The translations under genes and the position numbers were made by a program. This document shows positions 37,301 through 43,864 of a stretch of 64,000 nucleotides of DNA, in pieces (within the stretch, counting starts at the first letter, position 1; each line of letters starts with the position of its first letter). Source of the stretch: Collinsella sp. (GTDB lineage: Bacteria; Actinomycetota; Coriobacteriia; Coriobacteriales; Coriobacteriaceae). The stretch is from NCBI GenBank assembly GCA_019419455.1, contig DXZW01000041.1, positions 7,379-71,378 of the forward strand, in the 5' to 3' direction. The notes under the pieces are model-generated. The model saw only the letters and a program-made list of their open reading frames with translations, had not been told where the DNA came from and made no database searches.

Positions 37301-39067
37301 CTCGGCAAGAACATCCTCTTCAATGGTGCCGACGGAAGGTTTCCCCAGGGCACCCAGCTTACGCTCATCGATGCGAACGCTGATGGCAAGGCCGGTGGCA
37401 GAGAGTATCACTATACGGTGGGCGAAGGCGGAGCAACGAGCGTTTCCCTGAGCGGAAACGACGGCTTTAAGGATTCTGCGGGCAATCCATATCAGGAGCG
37501 ATGGCTGAGCGAGATCTTGGGTGTGTCGGCCACGCAGGATGGCGCCGGCACATGGACCGTGTGTGATAACGAGGCAGAGGCGACCGCTAAAGCGAAACTC
37601 GATGGCAAGTGGACGCTGTTTAAGGTTGCGGGTGCTGACGTTCCCAGCAACAGTCGCTATACGCTAAAGGTACCCAAGGAGAAGGATACCGGCAGAGAGA
37701 AGCGTGCATCGGAGAGCGTCTACCTAGTTGTCAACGTGCCCAAGTCGGGCGACGGCGTGACGCAAGCTAGTATCAACGGTTTTACGGCTTCGTCTATTGA
37801 CTCGAATTCTTCGGGTGGCCGCATATCTTGGAATCTGCATCATGTTTTACGCACCGATGGCAGCGACGATATTCAAAACAGTACGGCATCGACATACAGC
37901 ATCTTGTCCAATTATGAGCAGAATGTAGTCGACAAAAAAGATGGGGCGTGCATTCCGGTTTCGAAGTCGGAGGACGGTGCCGCCTACGTTCTTTCTCTCG
38001 ATGTCATGGATACGGTTACGTTTAGCCCGAGCCAATACTATACAGAGAGCGACCATCTGTTCTATCAGCTCGATACATCGCTGTGTCGCTATGGCGCCAA
38101 CAACAACCTAATGGGAGTAAGCAGTTTCCCGAGCGGAACTTCGGCAATTGCGAAGTTCTATGTTGCCATCGGCAATCAGAACTACAGGTGGAGTGGCAGC
38201 GATTGGGAGCCGTATGACGCTTCGACGCCTGCGTTTACACAGATTGTGACGGATACGGGTGATGACTCACTGAGGCTCACGCTCGACCATGACCTTGCCG
38301 GAATCCGCAAGCGTGCAGCGGGCGGATCCTTTACCGTGCGTACGGTAGTGGAAGAGATTCGCCTTACGCCGGACGGCTGCAACAAGGTTATCTCCCTGTC
38401 CAAGCAGTCTGGCGAGGACGCCTGTACCAAGATGTCCTATACCGCCAAGCTTTCGACGCGTAAGGAAGGCCTTAATACCTCGAGCCTGACGCAGACGAAG
38501 CGCGGTAACGTCGGGTACTATCGCATGGACACGGGTGATACGACCATTACGCTTTCTGCGCCAGATAAGTCGCAGCTTGGCATTAACGTGGACGACCTGC
38601 GTCCGATCGCGAATGGCACGATTGGTCTGGGTGCCACGTATGAACTGGGTGGACTTAGCAACGCCGCCGAGGCAATTGCAAATGCCGACTCTGTTGTGTA
38701 CACGCTCGAGCTGCAGCGCCGCGGAACCGACGGCACGTATGAGAGCGTAACGGATGATATCTCAAACTACGTAACAGTGACGGAGAGTAAGCTTGCCGCG
38801 GTCGCTCCCTCCGGTAGCACGATCACCTTCACTGACTCGAAGGAGAATGGCAAGTTCAAAACGCAGAACGGTGACACTACGTTTAGCCTGCCCTTTACCG
38901 TTAAGGTCAACACGCAGGTTGAACAGCGTGAGCAGTTCTACGCGAACTATCGATTGGTAATGAGAGCGAGCCTGGTTAAGGGCGACGTGGCGAGCGCAAA
39001 GCCTCAATCGCCCGACTATGTGACCTATACGCTCACGAGGGTGAACCTCAACGGCATCGACCACTAG
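28346..39067 (+). CDS. Giant secreted beta-helix protein with GLUG-type repeats
   Basis: A 3573-residue protein, start set by AAGAGG upstream. Order: a signal-like N-terminus (about 1-29, 'ILAEFMTVIMVLQACSPTVAAVA'), an acidic Asp/Ala/Gly/Ser low-complexity stretch (about 45-135), then about 2500 residues of beta-helix units. At least 20 GLUG-like turns are visible (GGVVGYVGD, IGGIAGSVS, VGGLIGCIA, AGGLLGYSW, VGGLLGSSG, VGGVLGYAK, SGGLLGAIH), interrupted by 'GCGTYGDPYAVKDAAEMNAIANYI'-type modules. The last 700 residues look like several beta-sandwich domains. No LPXTG-type signal, transmembrane tail or repeat anchor is present at the C-terminus (it ends NGIDH), so attachment must be non-covalent or the protein is released. 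It is probably an adhesin or matrix protein. Fourth gene of the operon after the three single-pass proteins. Confidence 0.85.
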   Translation: MRTAKRILAEFMTVIMVLQACSPTVAAVAAGWQNISSEIAAASAEASDAAESGETKSDVTTGSGSSDTGAAGDGAEDDATKGDTATGDTADSAAGSDSTGDQTEGDDAAGGAAADDAEQDADAAVSEDAEAQADASITNLDELVDLLKANGAESIVCKDDRSGIQSLNVTLSKAFAVLSNADASLYYDAQIKVIITGDAKLTESADNGMSFQGLGSDERPFEGRIYRSLDDDSPVELTTDRTVFNNLKLSGQKNRVRIKWVGATSYSAPMVASKVSGAENSEESKALIASVDIADPVNADVKDTTSALTAPLLGTTTGNLTANVTYSLTPTCSRKNLNANATGNIGLIANTVESGTLTVESVTFPNDLASDGTVKTSSGNAGLLVGEVKDGATLSIGALTNVPTTTVQSTNGSAGGVVGLVGSSAGAMVNVTEALDLRALTVKGTTASGGFIGKATVLTLGADNKQIRCPLNIGDENSACSGGVIGDVSFAQGFIVKPNMFDLGNLVTLGASQRAGALFGMADISNGDIVVQGGAYKSKLALPEDVSVNGSYGGLVGKVFATKTDDKGALRAFVVQKDADKKTCSIEFELAGKLSDTGGVVGYVGDNADSNSQPVNSQPVAAVLDGVTVTCKGVASARTDAGKFGGAVGVIDTRSVLDVRDFTLTSDNAIGGAANNRAAGIAGSARNAVIKFSGITNLSGASFAENATTGQLVYENNNALIFAAGDGSNGNVTDEGATGWTYRRSNKASKTDDIATYGEVIRLGDKFITLDPSTHKLTLPASLALTNGAYTLTSVEDFAKLVITWQTNGYYSMVEGVSENNPNILQSSTITVNGTIDLKGTGLTGFTQDRADGSQVFSGTLNGGGTNGNGTINLAVGEPYGKRGEAVLDGNDTSNGNGKIYRHGRLGLFAAVNGAAISNVTIAGSMKFDNGSAIDAGSLAGSIVGNLALSGVACKTNIACDDTFANDVNIGGIAGSVSAASTVAFESNSRAQATITTAKTLNGNMRIGGAIGYVGDYTSTFNVTRLEVGGSIETGNCASGKIAQVGGLIGCIAQSTYNAGTIANSADKHVNISGLSFNSFKMNVGRNGDALNGAGGLLGYSWGNAIVTIGGAAANTSGSTYALKTTNNTTVTANDSTEVGGLVYAASGHWIINNYAIDLSGTTIKAGAAQTLGVLVCRGCKVDNKTTYGVENYIGLYLEDRACWETAYRVPSGEGAIVAPGVTSFDEWVGSGVKPSKGSKLMDAGCNAVVSLHTRNDKLDMDGDATNGNSYQNRSTFGQSHKTNGNTRYFYNLDGAYDRCEGGFSGGQIDTADKLLLWSAFCYAPAGIRSTIVPDGTTGLDGSITITGTIDLAGYSYYPTQPIGEVTVNNAAITFYYSKIKAEQNGNKLNSDATQHENMHCGLFRTVANGDLTVSNVTLGGTVGPVINDGKSSTDAIGAGGSSSGALVCRYVCGSSDGSGTKIRKISIDDLTLNNLIVDGANSATDANAYMPLLINEMQKYVSLNAKNIKTTGYTSGTKAATSLFGKLGVGSEADQVTAKFERISLPSQNSNTIFTHASLLESFGYKSTGTGSADYTFTKVEANAGMVTYGSEIDAENKEYSGKQLWYYDEATYGAVSGYVTVDGKKDGDVRPWFGDYLPYVYKGKATEDGVQYHEIKVNQRIPKLVEGCGTYGDPYAVKDAAEMNAIANYINNQTALDGWEVTIVVDQSALCNRRRNNSNDNEITYVYKQANDAGEKWEKRTGDNATDHSATLSDDMMHRYIQSAYYSIEPTEGNTITLDGASFGGFGNRANPFRGVIVGNFGSDNKNATIKIENNKGSLRGLIPYSYGSVVRSLNINYVNASATITYSAKDSDGVPTAFFGGVIGCILGGDNIIDGVVVNNPNNGSTTYDFTVTGSSHLVPIGGYVGAIAGGGVIFRNTGDSWRGGTKEKFKPVAEGGANYGLYDNPYVGRVIDGYAFSEGCARTVDNGDANYKINELTKKGTSCVTTTGTDNKYLGTNAEAPVTMVENAQGLLVLSAIISSGAGAGAAHTNYSNNGVFRGSKAYWGSDSQDPAICGYLFGNKEYGKVRNASYANVGKPESAAGDFEIAKNDDQKAPGKQGWHGPLDHDDDVNSPYLVASYAADYQTGYVCASKSIGMSLEFKQGDTYDMTGYGTGYVGLSGRYYSNACNSNEAATDRDRITPHVATIDGNGATITVGTKGAAYGVVEYADDDYKVSGVGGLFSTVMFTSSYVAPSVTANDGAQVKDLTFSNCNVALTYIDTNGEAKPGGAPNDLTGAGLLAGATANYDDGTCGIYCNVQMKNCTVSGAKSVGGLLGSSGRARRTTSEDRTYMVEFGDGWGPAYLYDCSYTGLNVTGEKNVGGYVGTVASACGVWTTAGTGVSEKTVAANSTITATGTTPYVGGVLGYAKSSDISVNTNVGTTEAVSSSSTAVISGVNVLATGENTDTCMGAGGVLGSAYSGVISMSNVRIDGGDGSKNALIGDETGKNTTIRNAGGLIGEVTTSIYRSNVYWFEGCSVENIDVAGTNQCSGGLIGYFYSNDGITCNNIAIEGAAIKGSWSGGLLGAIHNGSDVINVTNTRVSNTTFGGTSNGGIAGDGRGQFHLVNVLMDGNTYKKDAKQGVLLGEVDTGDNRYSLSAAGVDVKPGDGKTTSDLPPMVYTTNAAAVNKKTYIAFGDYNDKLAVPGKGITLYGADDTATTAASPYVTTSPVSTLAVRASNGDTTDRYLFGDGAAIDTAATIQSQAGARVPGRYTYTNIGGINDNGAYQNTSSYNAKSVASMFNVNNDASDSKVATDFPVLVISGADNTTVKSYLNIITNGGFSDACRLNNENGTNPHVTAKAEVFQLKDGVFVKDDDASNNPTLRVVNNGKNNMSFSPSSDWDNGKGRFTLLTVTFTEAGQSYNVQVPIIVKRKLEIDFTATYDYGTKFKEKDYANLGKDAHVLTSFGEPMTGLLTWTYNSANGKEVDFGWDSYMAAGGSMKGLGKNILFNGADGRFPQGTQLTLIDANADGKAGGREYHYTVGEGGATSVSLSGNDGFKDSAGNPYQERWLSEILGVSATQDGAGTWTVCDNEAEATAKAKLDGKWTLFKVAGADVPSNSRYTLKVPKEKDTGREKRASESVYLVVNVPKSGDGVTQASINGFTASSIDSNSSGGRISWNLHHVLRTDGSDDIQNSTASTYSILSNYEQNVVDKKDGACIPVSKSEDGAAYVLSLDVMDTVTFSPSQYYTESDHLFYQLDTSLCRYGANNNLMGVSSFPSGTSAIAKFYVAIGNQNYRWSGSDWEPYDASTPAFTQIVTDTGDDSLRLTLDHDLAGIRKRAAGGSFTVRTVVEEIRLTPDGCNKVISLSKQSGEDACTKMSYTAKLSTRKEGLNTSSLTQTKRGNVGYYRMDTGDTTITLSAPDKSQLGINVDDLRPIANGTIGLGATYELGGLSNAAEAIANADSVVYTLELQRRGTDGTYESVTDDISNYVTVTESKLAAVAPSGSTITFTDSKENGKFKTQNGDTTFSLPFTVKVNTQVEQREQFYANYRLVMRASLVKGDVASAKPQSPDYVTYTLTRVNLNGIDH

Positions 39068-39087
39068 TTCCGAAGCCAATTAGCTTC

Positions 39088-39128
39088 GCAAAGGGGGCGG
39101 CAACCACCCGGTTGCCGCCCCCCCTTTC
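39088..39128 (+). terminator. Terminator of the surface operon
   Basis: GGGGGCGGCAACC ACCC GGTTGCCGCCCCC followed by CCTTT, 25 bases after the giant gene's stop. Confidence 0.85.
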
Positions 39129-39158
39129 TAGTCTGCGCGATCCCAGTCTTGGACTCCG

Positions 39159-39363
39159 CTGGACGGTTAGTTCAGATACGTATAATTCCAGACCGCAGCA
39201 GGCGCATCCGGCGCTCGTTTTGGGGAAGAAAGGGGCTCAAAACTAGGGTTCGGTAGCTATCTGGGATCGATTTGCGTGCAATGAGTCGCCAAAGAACCCT
39301 CTCCGGGGACCATAGCGCAGCTTTATCAGCATAGAAAAATACGTATCTGAACTAACTGTCCAG
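39159..39363. repeat. 205-bp inverted-repeat element (family R2), copy 3
   Basis: Left end GGTTAGTTCAGATACGTATA (preceded by CTGGAC), right end ATACGTATCTGAACTAACTG plus TCCAG. The interior is unlike those of copies 1 and 2, with no gene inside. In this copy the left end reads TATAAT after the conserved ACG, a possible inward -10 box. Confidence 0.88.
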
Positions 39364-39404
39364 CCGCCGTTGGAGAAAGGTGTTTTAGCTCTCCCGACCC
39401 CTCC

Positions 39405-39523
39405 ACCAAGCTTTCCAACTTTCCATTTAACTTAACACCTAAGGTGGAAAGCTGGGTAGAAAGCTGGAAAGTTAAGCGGAAAGCTGGAAAGTTAAGTAGA
39501 AAGCTGGAAAGTAAGCGGAAGAC
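39405..39523. repeat. Tandem repeats of GAAAGCTGGAAAGTTAAG
   Basis: Three to four units of about 20 bases (GGAAAGCTGGAAAGTTAAGC and variants) at 39465-39515, preceded by inverted copies (CTTTCCAACTTTCCATTTAA at 39411-39430), so the block can fold on itself. The following 250 bases to 39789 are markedly AT-rich and hold no recognisable gene. Confidence 0.75.
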
Positions 39524-39789
39524 TGACATGCTAGCTCAGAGGCTGAGGGGTTAATAATTATGAAAACCATACCAAGCGAAACAAAAAGATATCAATCTGG
39601 TTGGTAAAACACCATCAATGAGCTGCGGGCTAACTAGCTGCGTAAATTAAACGTAAAGAAATGTCGCAAATAAATAGCAAATGCCCAGATGACGCCGTTG
39701 CTATTTTCAATTAACTGCTACGCGCGAACAGCAAAATGCTACTATCTAACATGCACGTAAGAAAGCAGTTTAACGGTTAAGGCTAAGAA

Positions 39790-40194
39790 GTGGCAGGTAT
39801 GTCAGAAGCAACAAGGGCTCGCACGCATGCGCCCGAGGTCAGGCAGCGCGCCGTCGAGATCCTCCAAGAGGGGGTCGGTCATCGCGCCCTCGCCGCGGAG
39901 CTTGGCATTCCCCAGGCAACGGCTCGTCAGTGGGCCCGCGCATACGCCGTGGGCGGTGCCGACGCCGTGCTCAACGCCGGTTCGCATCATCGCACCTATT
40001 CGTACGAAGTTAAGCTCGCCGTGGTTAAGGACCGCTTGGAAAACGGCCTGACGGTTCGCGAGGCCATGATCAAGCATAAGATCCCCAGCGAGTCTTCGGT
40101 CAAGGCTTGGTGCCGCCAGTATCGCGAGAGCGGTGAGTCCGCGCTGGTCGATAAGCCGCGCGGTCGCAAGCCGCGCGTTAAAAAGGCGGAATAG
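39790..40194 (+). CDS. Orphan HTH protein resembling an IS3-family OrfA
   Basis: A 134-residue protein with two helix-turn-helix units: 'VRQRAVEILQEGVGHRALAAELGIPQATARQWARAYAVGG' (about 18-57) and 'LENGLTVREAMIKHKIPSESSVKAWCRQYRESG' (about 84-116), ending in a basic tail. This is the layout of IS150/IS3-type OrfA (InsJ), but it is shorter, lacking the C-terminal leucine zipper, and no OrfB or inverted terminal repeats follow. It could be an IS remnant or a domesticated regulator. The start is either GTG 39790 or ATG 39799. It has its own terminator and sits directly upstream of the hydrogenase operon. Confidence 0.7.
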   Translation: MAGMSEATRARTHAPEVRQRAVEILQEGVGHRALAAELGIPQATARQWARAYAVGGADAVLNAGSHHRTYSYEVKLAVVKDRLENGLTVREAMIKHKIPSESSVKAWCRQYRESGESALVDKPRGRKPRVKKAE

Positions 40195-40204
40195 CGAATG
40201 GGAT

Positions 40205-40232
40205 GGTGCGCCCACGGGGGCGCATTTTTCTT
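40205..40232 (+). terminator. Terminator after the HTH gene
   Basis: TGCGCCC ACG GGGGCGCA followed by TTTTTCTT, 12 bases after the stop. Confidence 0.85.
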
Positions 40233-40375
40233 GCTGCCCCTCTACTCCAATGCGGACAGACTCCTTGCCCCGTGCGCCTAAAACTCCCCAGTTGACCGAA
40301 AACTCGCTGCCGCTACTCCTCAACTGAGCTATAACGTTAAACAATTGCAGCGTTTTTGCATGGGGGAGTGATGGT

Positions 40376-43258
40376 ATGACGCTACTGTATTTCCTTACCC
40401 TGTTTCCGCTGGTACCGGCACTGGGCATGCTGCTCGCGCGCGGTGACCGCGCCCGCGATGCGGTGGGGCTTGTAGGCTCCGGCATTATTATGGCGGTGAC
40501 AGTTGTAGTCGCCGTCATGTTTTTTGGCACGGGCCCGCAGAGCTTTGAGGTTGCCCCCGGTACCTCGCATGTGCTCTCGATCATCAGCTCCGCCATCGAT
40601 GTCATCCTGTGCGCCGTCATCCTGTACAACGCGTACAAATATAAGAACGCGCTCACCACGGTGCTCGGCATAGTCCAGCTGGTGGGCTCGCTCGCCTTTG
40701 CAGCCATGACGCTGCCCGCGGCCGAAGCCGTCACGGCAACGCCACTCTACCTGGACTACATGAGCGTGATCATGGTCCTCGCCGTCGGCATCGTCGGCAG
40801 TCTAATCTGCGTGTATGCCCTGGGCTACATGAAGGACTTCCAGGCGCACGACGAGCACGAGGCCGCACTGCGCGGCCAGACGGCGCCCGACCGTCGCCCG
40901 CAGTTCCTGGCGCTTATGTTCCTGTTCCTCTCGGCCATGTTCGTCATCGTGACGAGCGACAACCTTGAGTGGCTGTTCTGCGGCTGGGAAATCACCACCG
41001 TGTGCTCGTTCCTTATGATTGGCTACACGCGCACGCCCGAGGCCATCAAGAACGCCTTCACCCAGATCATCCTCAACATGCTGGGCGGTATCGCGTTTTT
41101 GGCCGGACTCATGTTCCTGCACGTCAACGGCATGCCGCTGACCATCTCGGGCATGATCGAGCTTTCCGGCGCCGGAATCGCGCAATCCGCGCTGCTGGTC
41201 ATGCCGGTCATCCTGTTGTCGCTCGCCGCACTCACCAAGGCCGCACAGATGCCGTTCCACACTTGGCTGTTGGGTGCCATGGTTGCCCCCACTCCCACGA
41301 GCGCCCTGCTGCACTCGTCAACCATGGTCAAAGCCGGCGTGTTTTTGATGGTCAAGCTGAGCCCACTCTATGCCATCTATCCCGTGACCGGCTTTATGGT
41401 CACGAGTGTGGGTGCCATCACGTTTTTGCTCGCTGCCCTCATGGCCATCTCGCAGAGTAATGCCAAACGCGTGCTCGCGTACTCCACCATCTCCAACTTG
41501 GGCCTCATCAGCGCCTGCTTGGGTGTCGGCGCGCCCGAGGCCGTGTGGGCGGCCATCTTCCTAATCCTGTTCCACACGGTGGCCAAGTCGCTGCTGTTCC
41601 TGTGCGTGGGCACGGCCGAGCATCATATCGGCAGCCGCGATATCGAGGACATGGACGGTATGTTCAGCCGCATGCCGCACCTGACGCGCCTGATGATGCT
41701 GGGTATCATGGGCATGTTTGTGGCGCCGTTTGGCATGCTCGTGTCCAAGTGGGGCGCCCTGGTGGCGTTTGCGCAGACCGGCAACGTGCTCATGATCATG
41801 GTGCTTGCCTTTGGCTCGGCCGCGACGTTTTACTTCTGGGGCAAGTGGCTTGCCAAGCTTTCGGGCGTCGACCCCACGGCTCAAAACGTTGAGGTCAATG
41901 TCCATAAGACCGAATGGATGGCCCTCAACACCATCGCCGCGCTGCTGATTCTGTGCTGCGTGGCGTTTCCGGTTATCTCGAGCGGTCTGGTGTCGCCTTA
42001 CTTGGCCATGGTGTTTGGCCGCGTGCCGTACGTTATTGGCAAGGACGCCATGTATCTGATGGTGGTTATCGTGGCTTTTATCGCCGTGGTGCTGCTGACG
42101 TCATTCCGCGTGAGCAACAAACCGCACGTCAACGTGTACCTTTCGGGCGTGGGAACCGACAAATATCGCCATTTCCGCGGCTCGATGGGACACGAGGTGA
42201 AGGCCGAAAAGCGCAATTGGTACTCGGAGGACGCCCTTGGCGAGAAGCGTATTGGCCCCGCGGGTAGCGTCGTATGCTGCAGCATTATCTTGTTTGCGCT
42301 GCTGTGTTGCGCATGGATTGGGCCCGAGCGGCTTGCCATGAGCGCGCCCTCGGTGCTGCGCGGCAAGTATTTCGAAGGTTCGGGCGTCGTGGGCATCTTT
42401 ATTGGCACCGTGGCGTTTGCCTTGCTGGCGCCGCTTGCGGGCGGCTTGATCGACGGCATCGACCGCAAGCTTTCGGCTCGCATGCAGGGCCGCGTGGGCC
42501 CGCGCCTGCTGCAACCGTTCTACGACGTTGCCAAGCTGCTGCGCAAGGCCCCTGCCAGCGTAAACACCATGGACGATACCTACATGGCGTGCGCGCTCAT
42601 CTTCACCGTCGTGGGCGGCGGCATTTTTGTGTCGGGTTCCAACACGCTGCTGTGCGCTTTTATGGTGACGCTCGCCGCGATCTTTGTGGTGCTGGCGTCC
42701 GCCTCGACGCAAAGCCCGTTTGCCCAGGTTGGCGCCGACCGCGAGCTGCTGCAGGTTATGAGTTACGAGCCCGCCGTTCTGCTGATGAGCGTGGGCCTGT
42801 ACCTTGCCACCGACAGCTTCGACTCCATCGCCGTGACGGGGCAGTCGGCCCCCATCATCGTGTACAGCGCGCCCATTTTCCTCGCACTGCTCGCGGTGCT
42901 TACCATCAAGCTGCGCAAGTCGCCGTTTGACCTTTCGTACTCACATCACGCGCATCAGGAGATTGTCCAGGGCGTCGCCACCGAGATGAGCGGCGGCACG
43001 CTGGCCAAGATGACCCTTATGCACTGGTGCGAGACCGTGCTGTTTTTGATGTGGGTGGGCATGTTCTTTGTCTGGGACAACCCGGTGAGCTGGGTCGTAG
43101 CCCTGGTCGTGATGGTCGCGACGTATTTTGTCGAGGTGCTGATCGATAACACCTTTGCCCGCAGTACCTGGCGCAGCTGCTTTAAGCTCGGCTGGGGCGT
43201 GGCGCTGGTGTTTGGCCTGCTCAACCTTATGCCCATCCTCGTCGACGTGTTTATTTAG
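40376..43258 (+). CDS. echAB: Ech-type hydrogenase membrane subunit, EchA-EchB fusion
   Basis: A 960-residue integral membrane protein. Residues 1 to about 640 are an antiporter-like NuoL/HyfB/EchA subunit ('TKAAQMPFHTWLLGAMVAPTPTSALLHSSTMVKAG', about 281-315, the conserved proton-channel block). From about residue 685 it is a NuoH/HyfC/EchB subunit ('SARMQGRVGPRLLQPFYDVAKLL', 'SQSPFAQVGADRELLQVMSYEP', 'RKSPFDLSYSHHAHQEIVQGV'). These two are separate genes in the Ech operons I know, so the in-frame fusion is notable. It pumps protons or sodium during ferredoxin-driven H2 production. Start at ATG 40376 after GGGGGAG; an ATG five bases earlier stops after two codons. Confidence 0.9.
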   Translation: MTLLYFLTLFPLVPALGMLLARGDRARDAVGLVGSGIIMAVTVVVAVMFFGTGPQSFEVAPGTSHVLSIISSAIDVILCAVILYNAYKYKNALTTVLGIVQLVGSLAFAAMTLPAAEAVTATPLYLDYMSVIMVLAVGIVGSLICVYALGYMKDFQAHDEHEAALRGQTAPDRRPQFLALMFLFLSAMFVIVTSDNLEWLFCGWEITTVCSFLMIGYTRTPEAIKNAFTQIILNMLGGIAFLAGLMFLHVNGMPLTISGMIELSGAGIAQSALLVMPVILLSLAALTKAAQMPFHTWLLGAMVAPTPTSALLHSSTMVKAGVFLMVKLSPLYAIYPVTGFMVTSVGAITFLLAALMAISQSNAKRVLAYSTISNLGLISACLGVGAPEAVWAAIFLILFHTVAKSLLFLCVGTAEHHIGSRDIEDMDGMFSRMPHLTRLMMLGIMGMFVAPFGMLVSKWGALVAFAQTGNVLMIMVLAFGSAATFYFWGKWLAKLSGVDPTAQNVEVNVHKTEWMALNTIAALLILCCVAFPVISSGLVSPYLAMVFGRVPYVIGKDAMYLMVVIVAFIAVVLLTSFRVSNKPHVNVYLSGVGTDKYRHFRGSMGHEVKAEKRNWYSEDALGEKRIGPAGSVVCCSIILFALLCCAWIGPERLAMSAPSVLRGKYFEGSGVVGIFIGTVAFALLAPLAGGLIDGIDRKLSARMQGRVGPRLLQPFYDVAKLLRKAPASVNTMDDTYMACALIFTVVGGGIFVSGSNTLLCAFMVTLAAIFVVLASASTQSPFAQVGADRELLQVMSYEPAVLLMSVGLYLATDSFDSIAVTGQSAPIIVYSAPIFLALLAVLTIKLRKSPFDLSYSHHAHQEIVQGVATEMSGGTLAKMTLMHWCETVLFLMWVGMFFVWDNPVSWVVALVVMVATYFVEVLIDNTFARSTWRSCFKLGWGVALVFGLLNLMPILVDVFI

Positions 43259-43270
43259 GAGGCGGCATCC

Positions 43271-43864
43271 ATGGATCATAAAATGTCGCGCTCGCCGTGG
43301 GTTATTCATTACGACGGCTCGAGCTGCAACGGATGCGATATCGAGGTGCTGGCCTCGCTCACGCCGCTGTTCGATGCGGAGCGCTTTGGCGTGGTCAATA
43401 CCGGCAACCCCAAGCATGCGGACATCTTTTTGGTGACGGGCTCGGTCAACGCTCAGAACTTGCCCGTCGTGCGCCAGATTTACAACCAGATGCTCGAGCC
43501 CAAGTGCGTGGTGGCCTGCGGCATCTGCGCGTGCTCGGGCGGCGTGTTCCGCGATGCCTACAACGTGATCGGCGGCGTGGACCGCGCGATTCCCGTGGAC
43601 GTGTACGCGCCCGGATGCGCCATTCGCCCCGAGACCGTGATCGATGCCATCGTGGAGGCGTGCGGCATCCTGGACCAGAAGGAGGCCGTGATGCGCGCCG
43701 GCGGCGACCCGCTTACCGTGGGCGGCGCCGCAACCTGGGACGGTGGCGTTGAGCTGGGCGAGGACGGGTTTGTGGCTGCGGCTGAGGCCGGCGACGTGCC
43801 CGCCGCTGGCGACGCATCTGCTGGGACGCTCGCCGCGTCCGTCGCTGCAAAGGAGGCCGAGTAA
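43271..43864 (+). CDS. echC: Ech hydrogenase small subunit (NuoB-like)
   Basis: A 197-residue [4Fe-4S] protein that passes electrons to the NiFe subunit. Cluster ligands are visible as C19-N-G-C22, C86 or C88 in 'CGICACSGG', and C116 in 'APGCAIRPE', the NuoB/EchC pattern. The last 50 residues are an Ala/Gly/Glu-rich tail not needed for the fold. 12-base gap after echAB with AGGAGG. The stop overlaps the next start as TAATG. Confidence 0.92.
   Translation: MDHKMSRSPWVIHYDGSSCNGCDIEVLASLTPLFDAERFGVVNTGNPKHADIFLVTGSVNAQNLPVVRQIYNQMLEPKCVVACGICACSGGVFRDAYNVIGGVDRAIPVDVYAPGCAIRPETVIDAIVEACGILDQKEAVMRAGGDPLTVGGAATWDGGVELGEDGFVAAAEAGDVPAAGDASAGTLAASVAAKEAE

Noticed and set aside
39326..39529. 67-codon minus-strand frame with Leu/Phe/Ser repeats
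   Set aside because: It is generated by the tandem repeat and by the end of R2 copy 3; no ribosome-binding site or homologous pattern.
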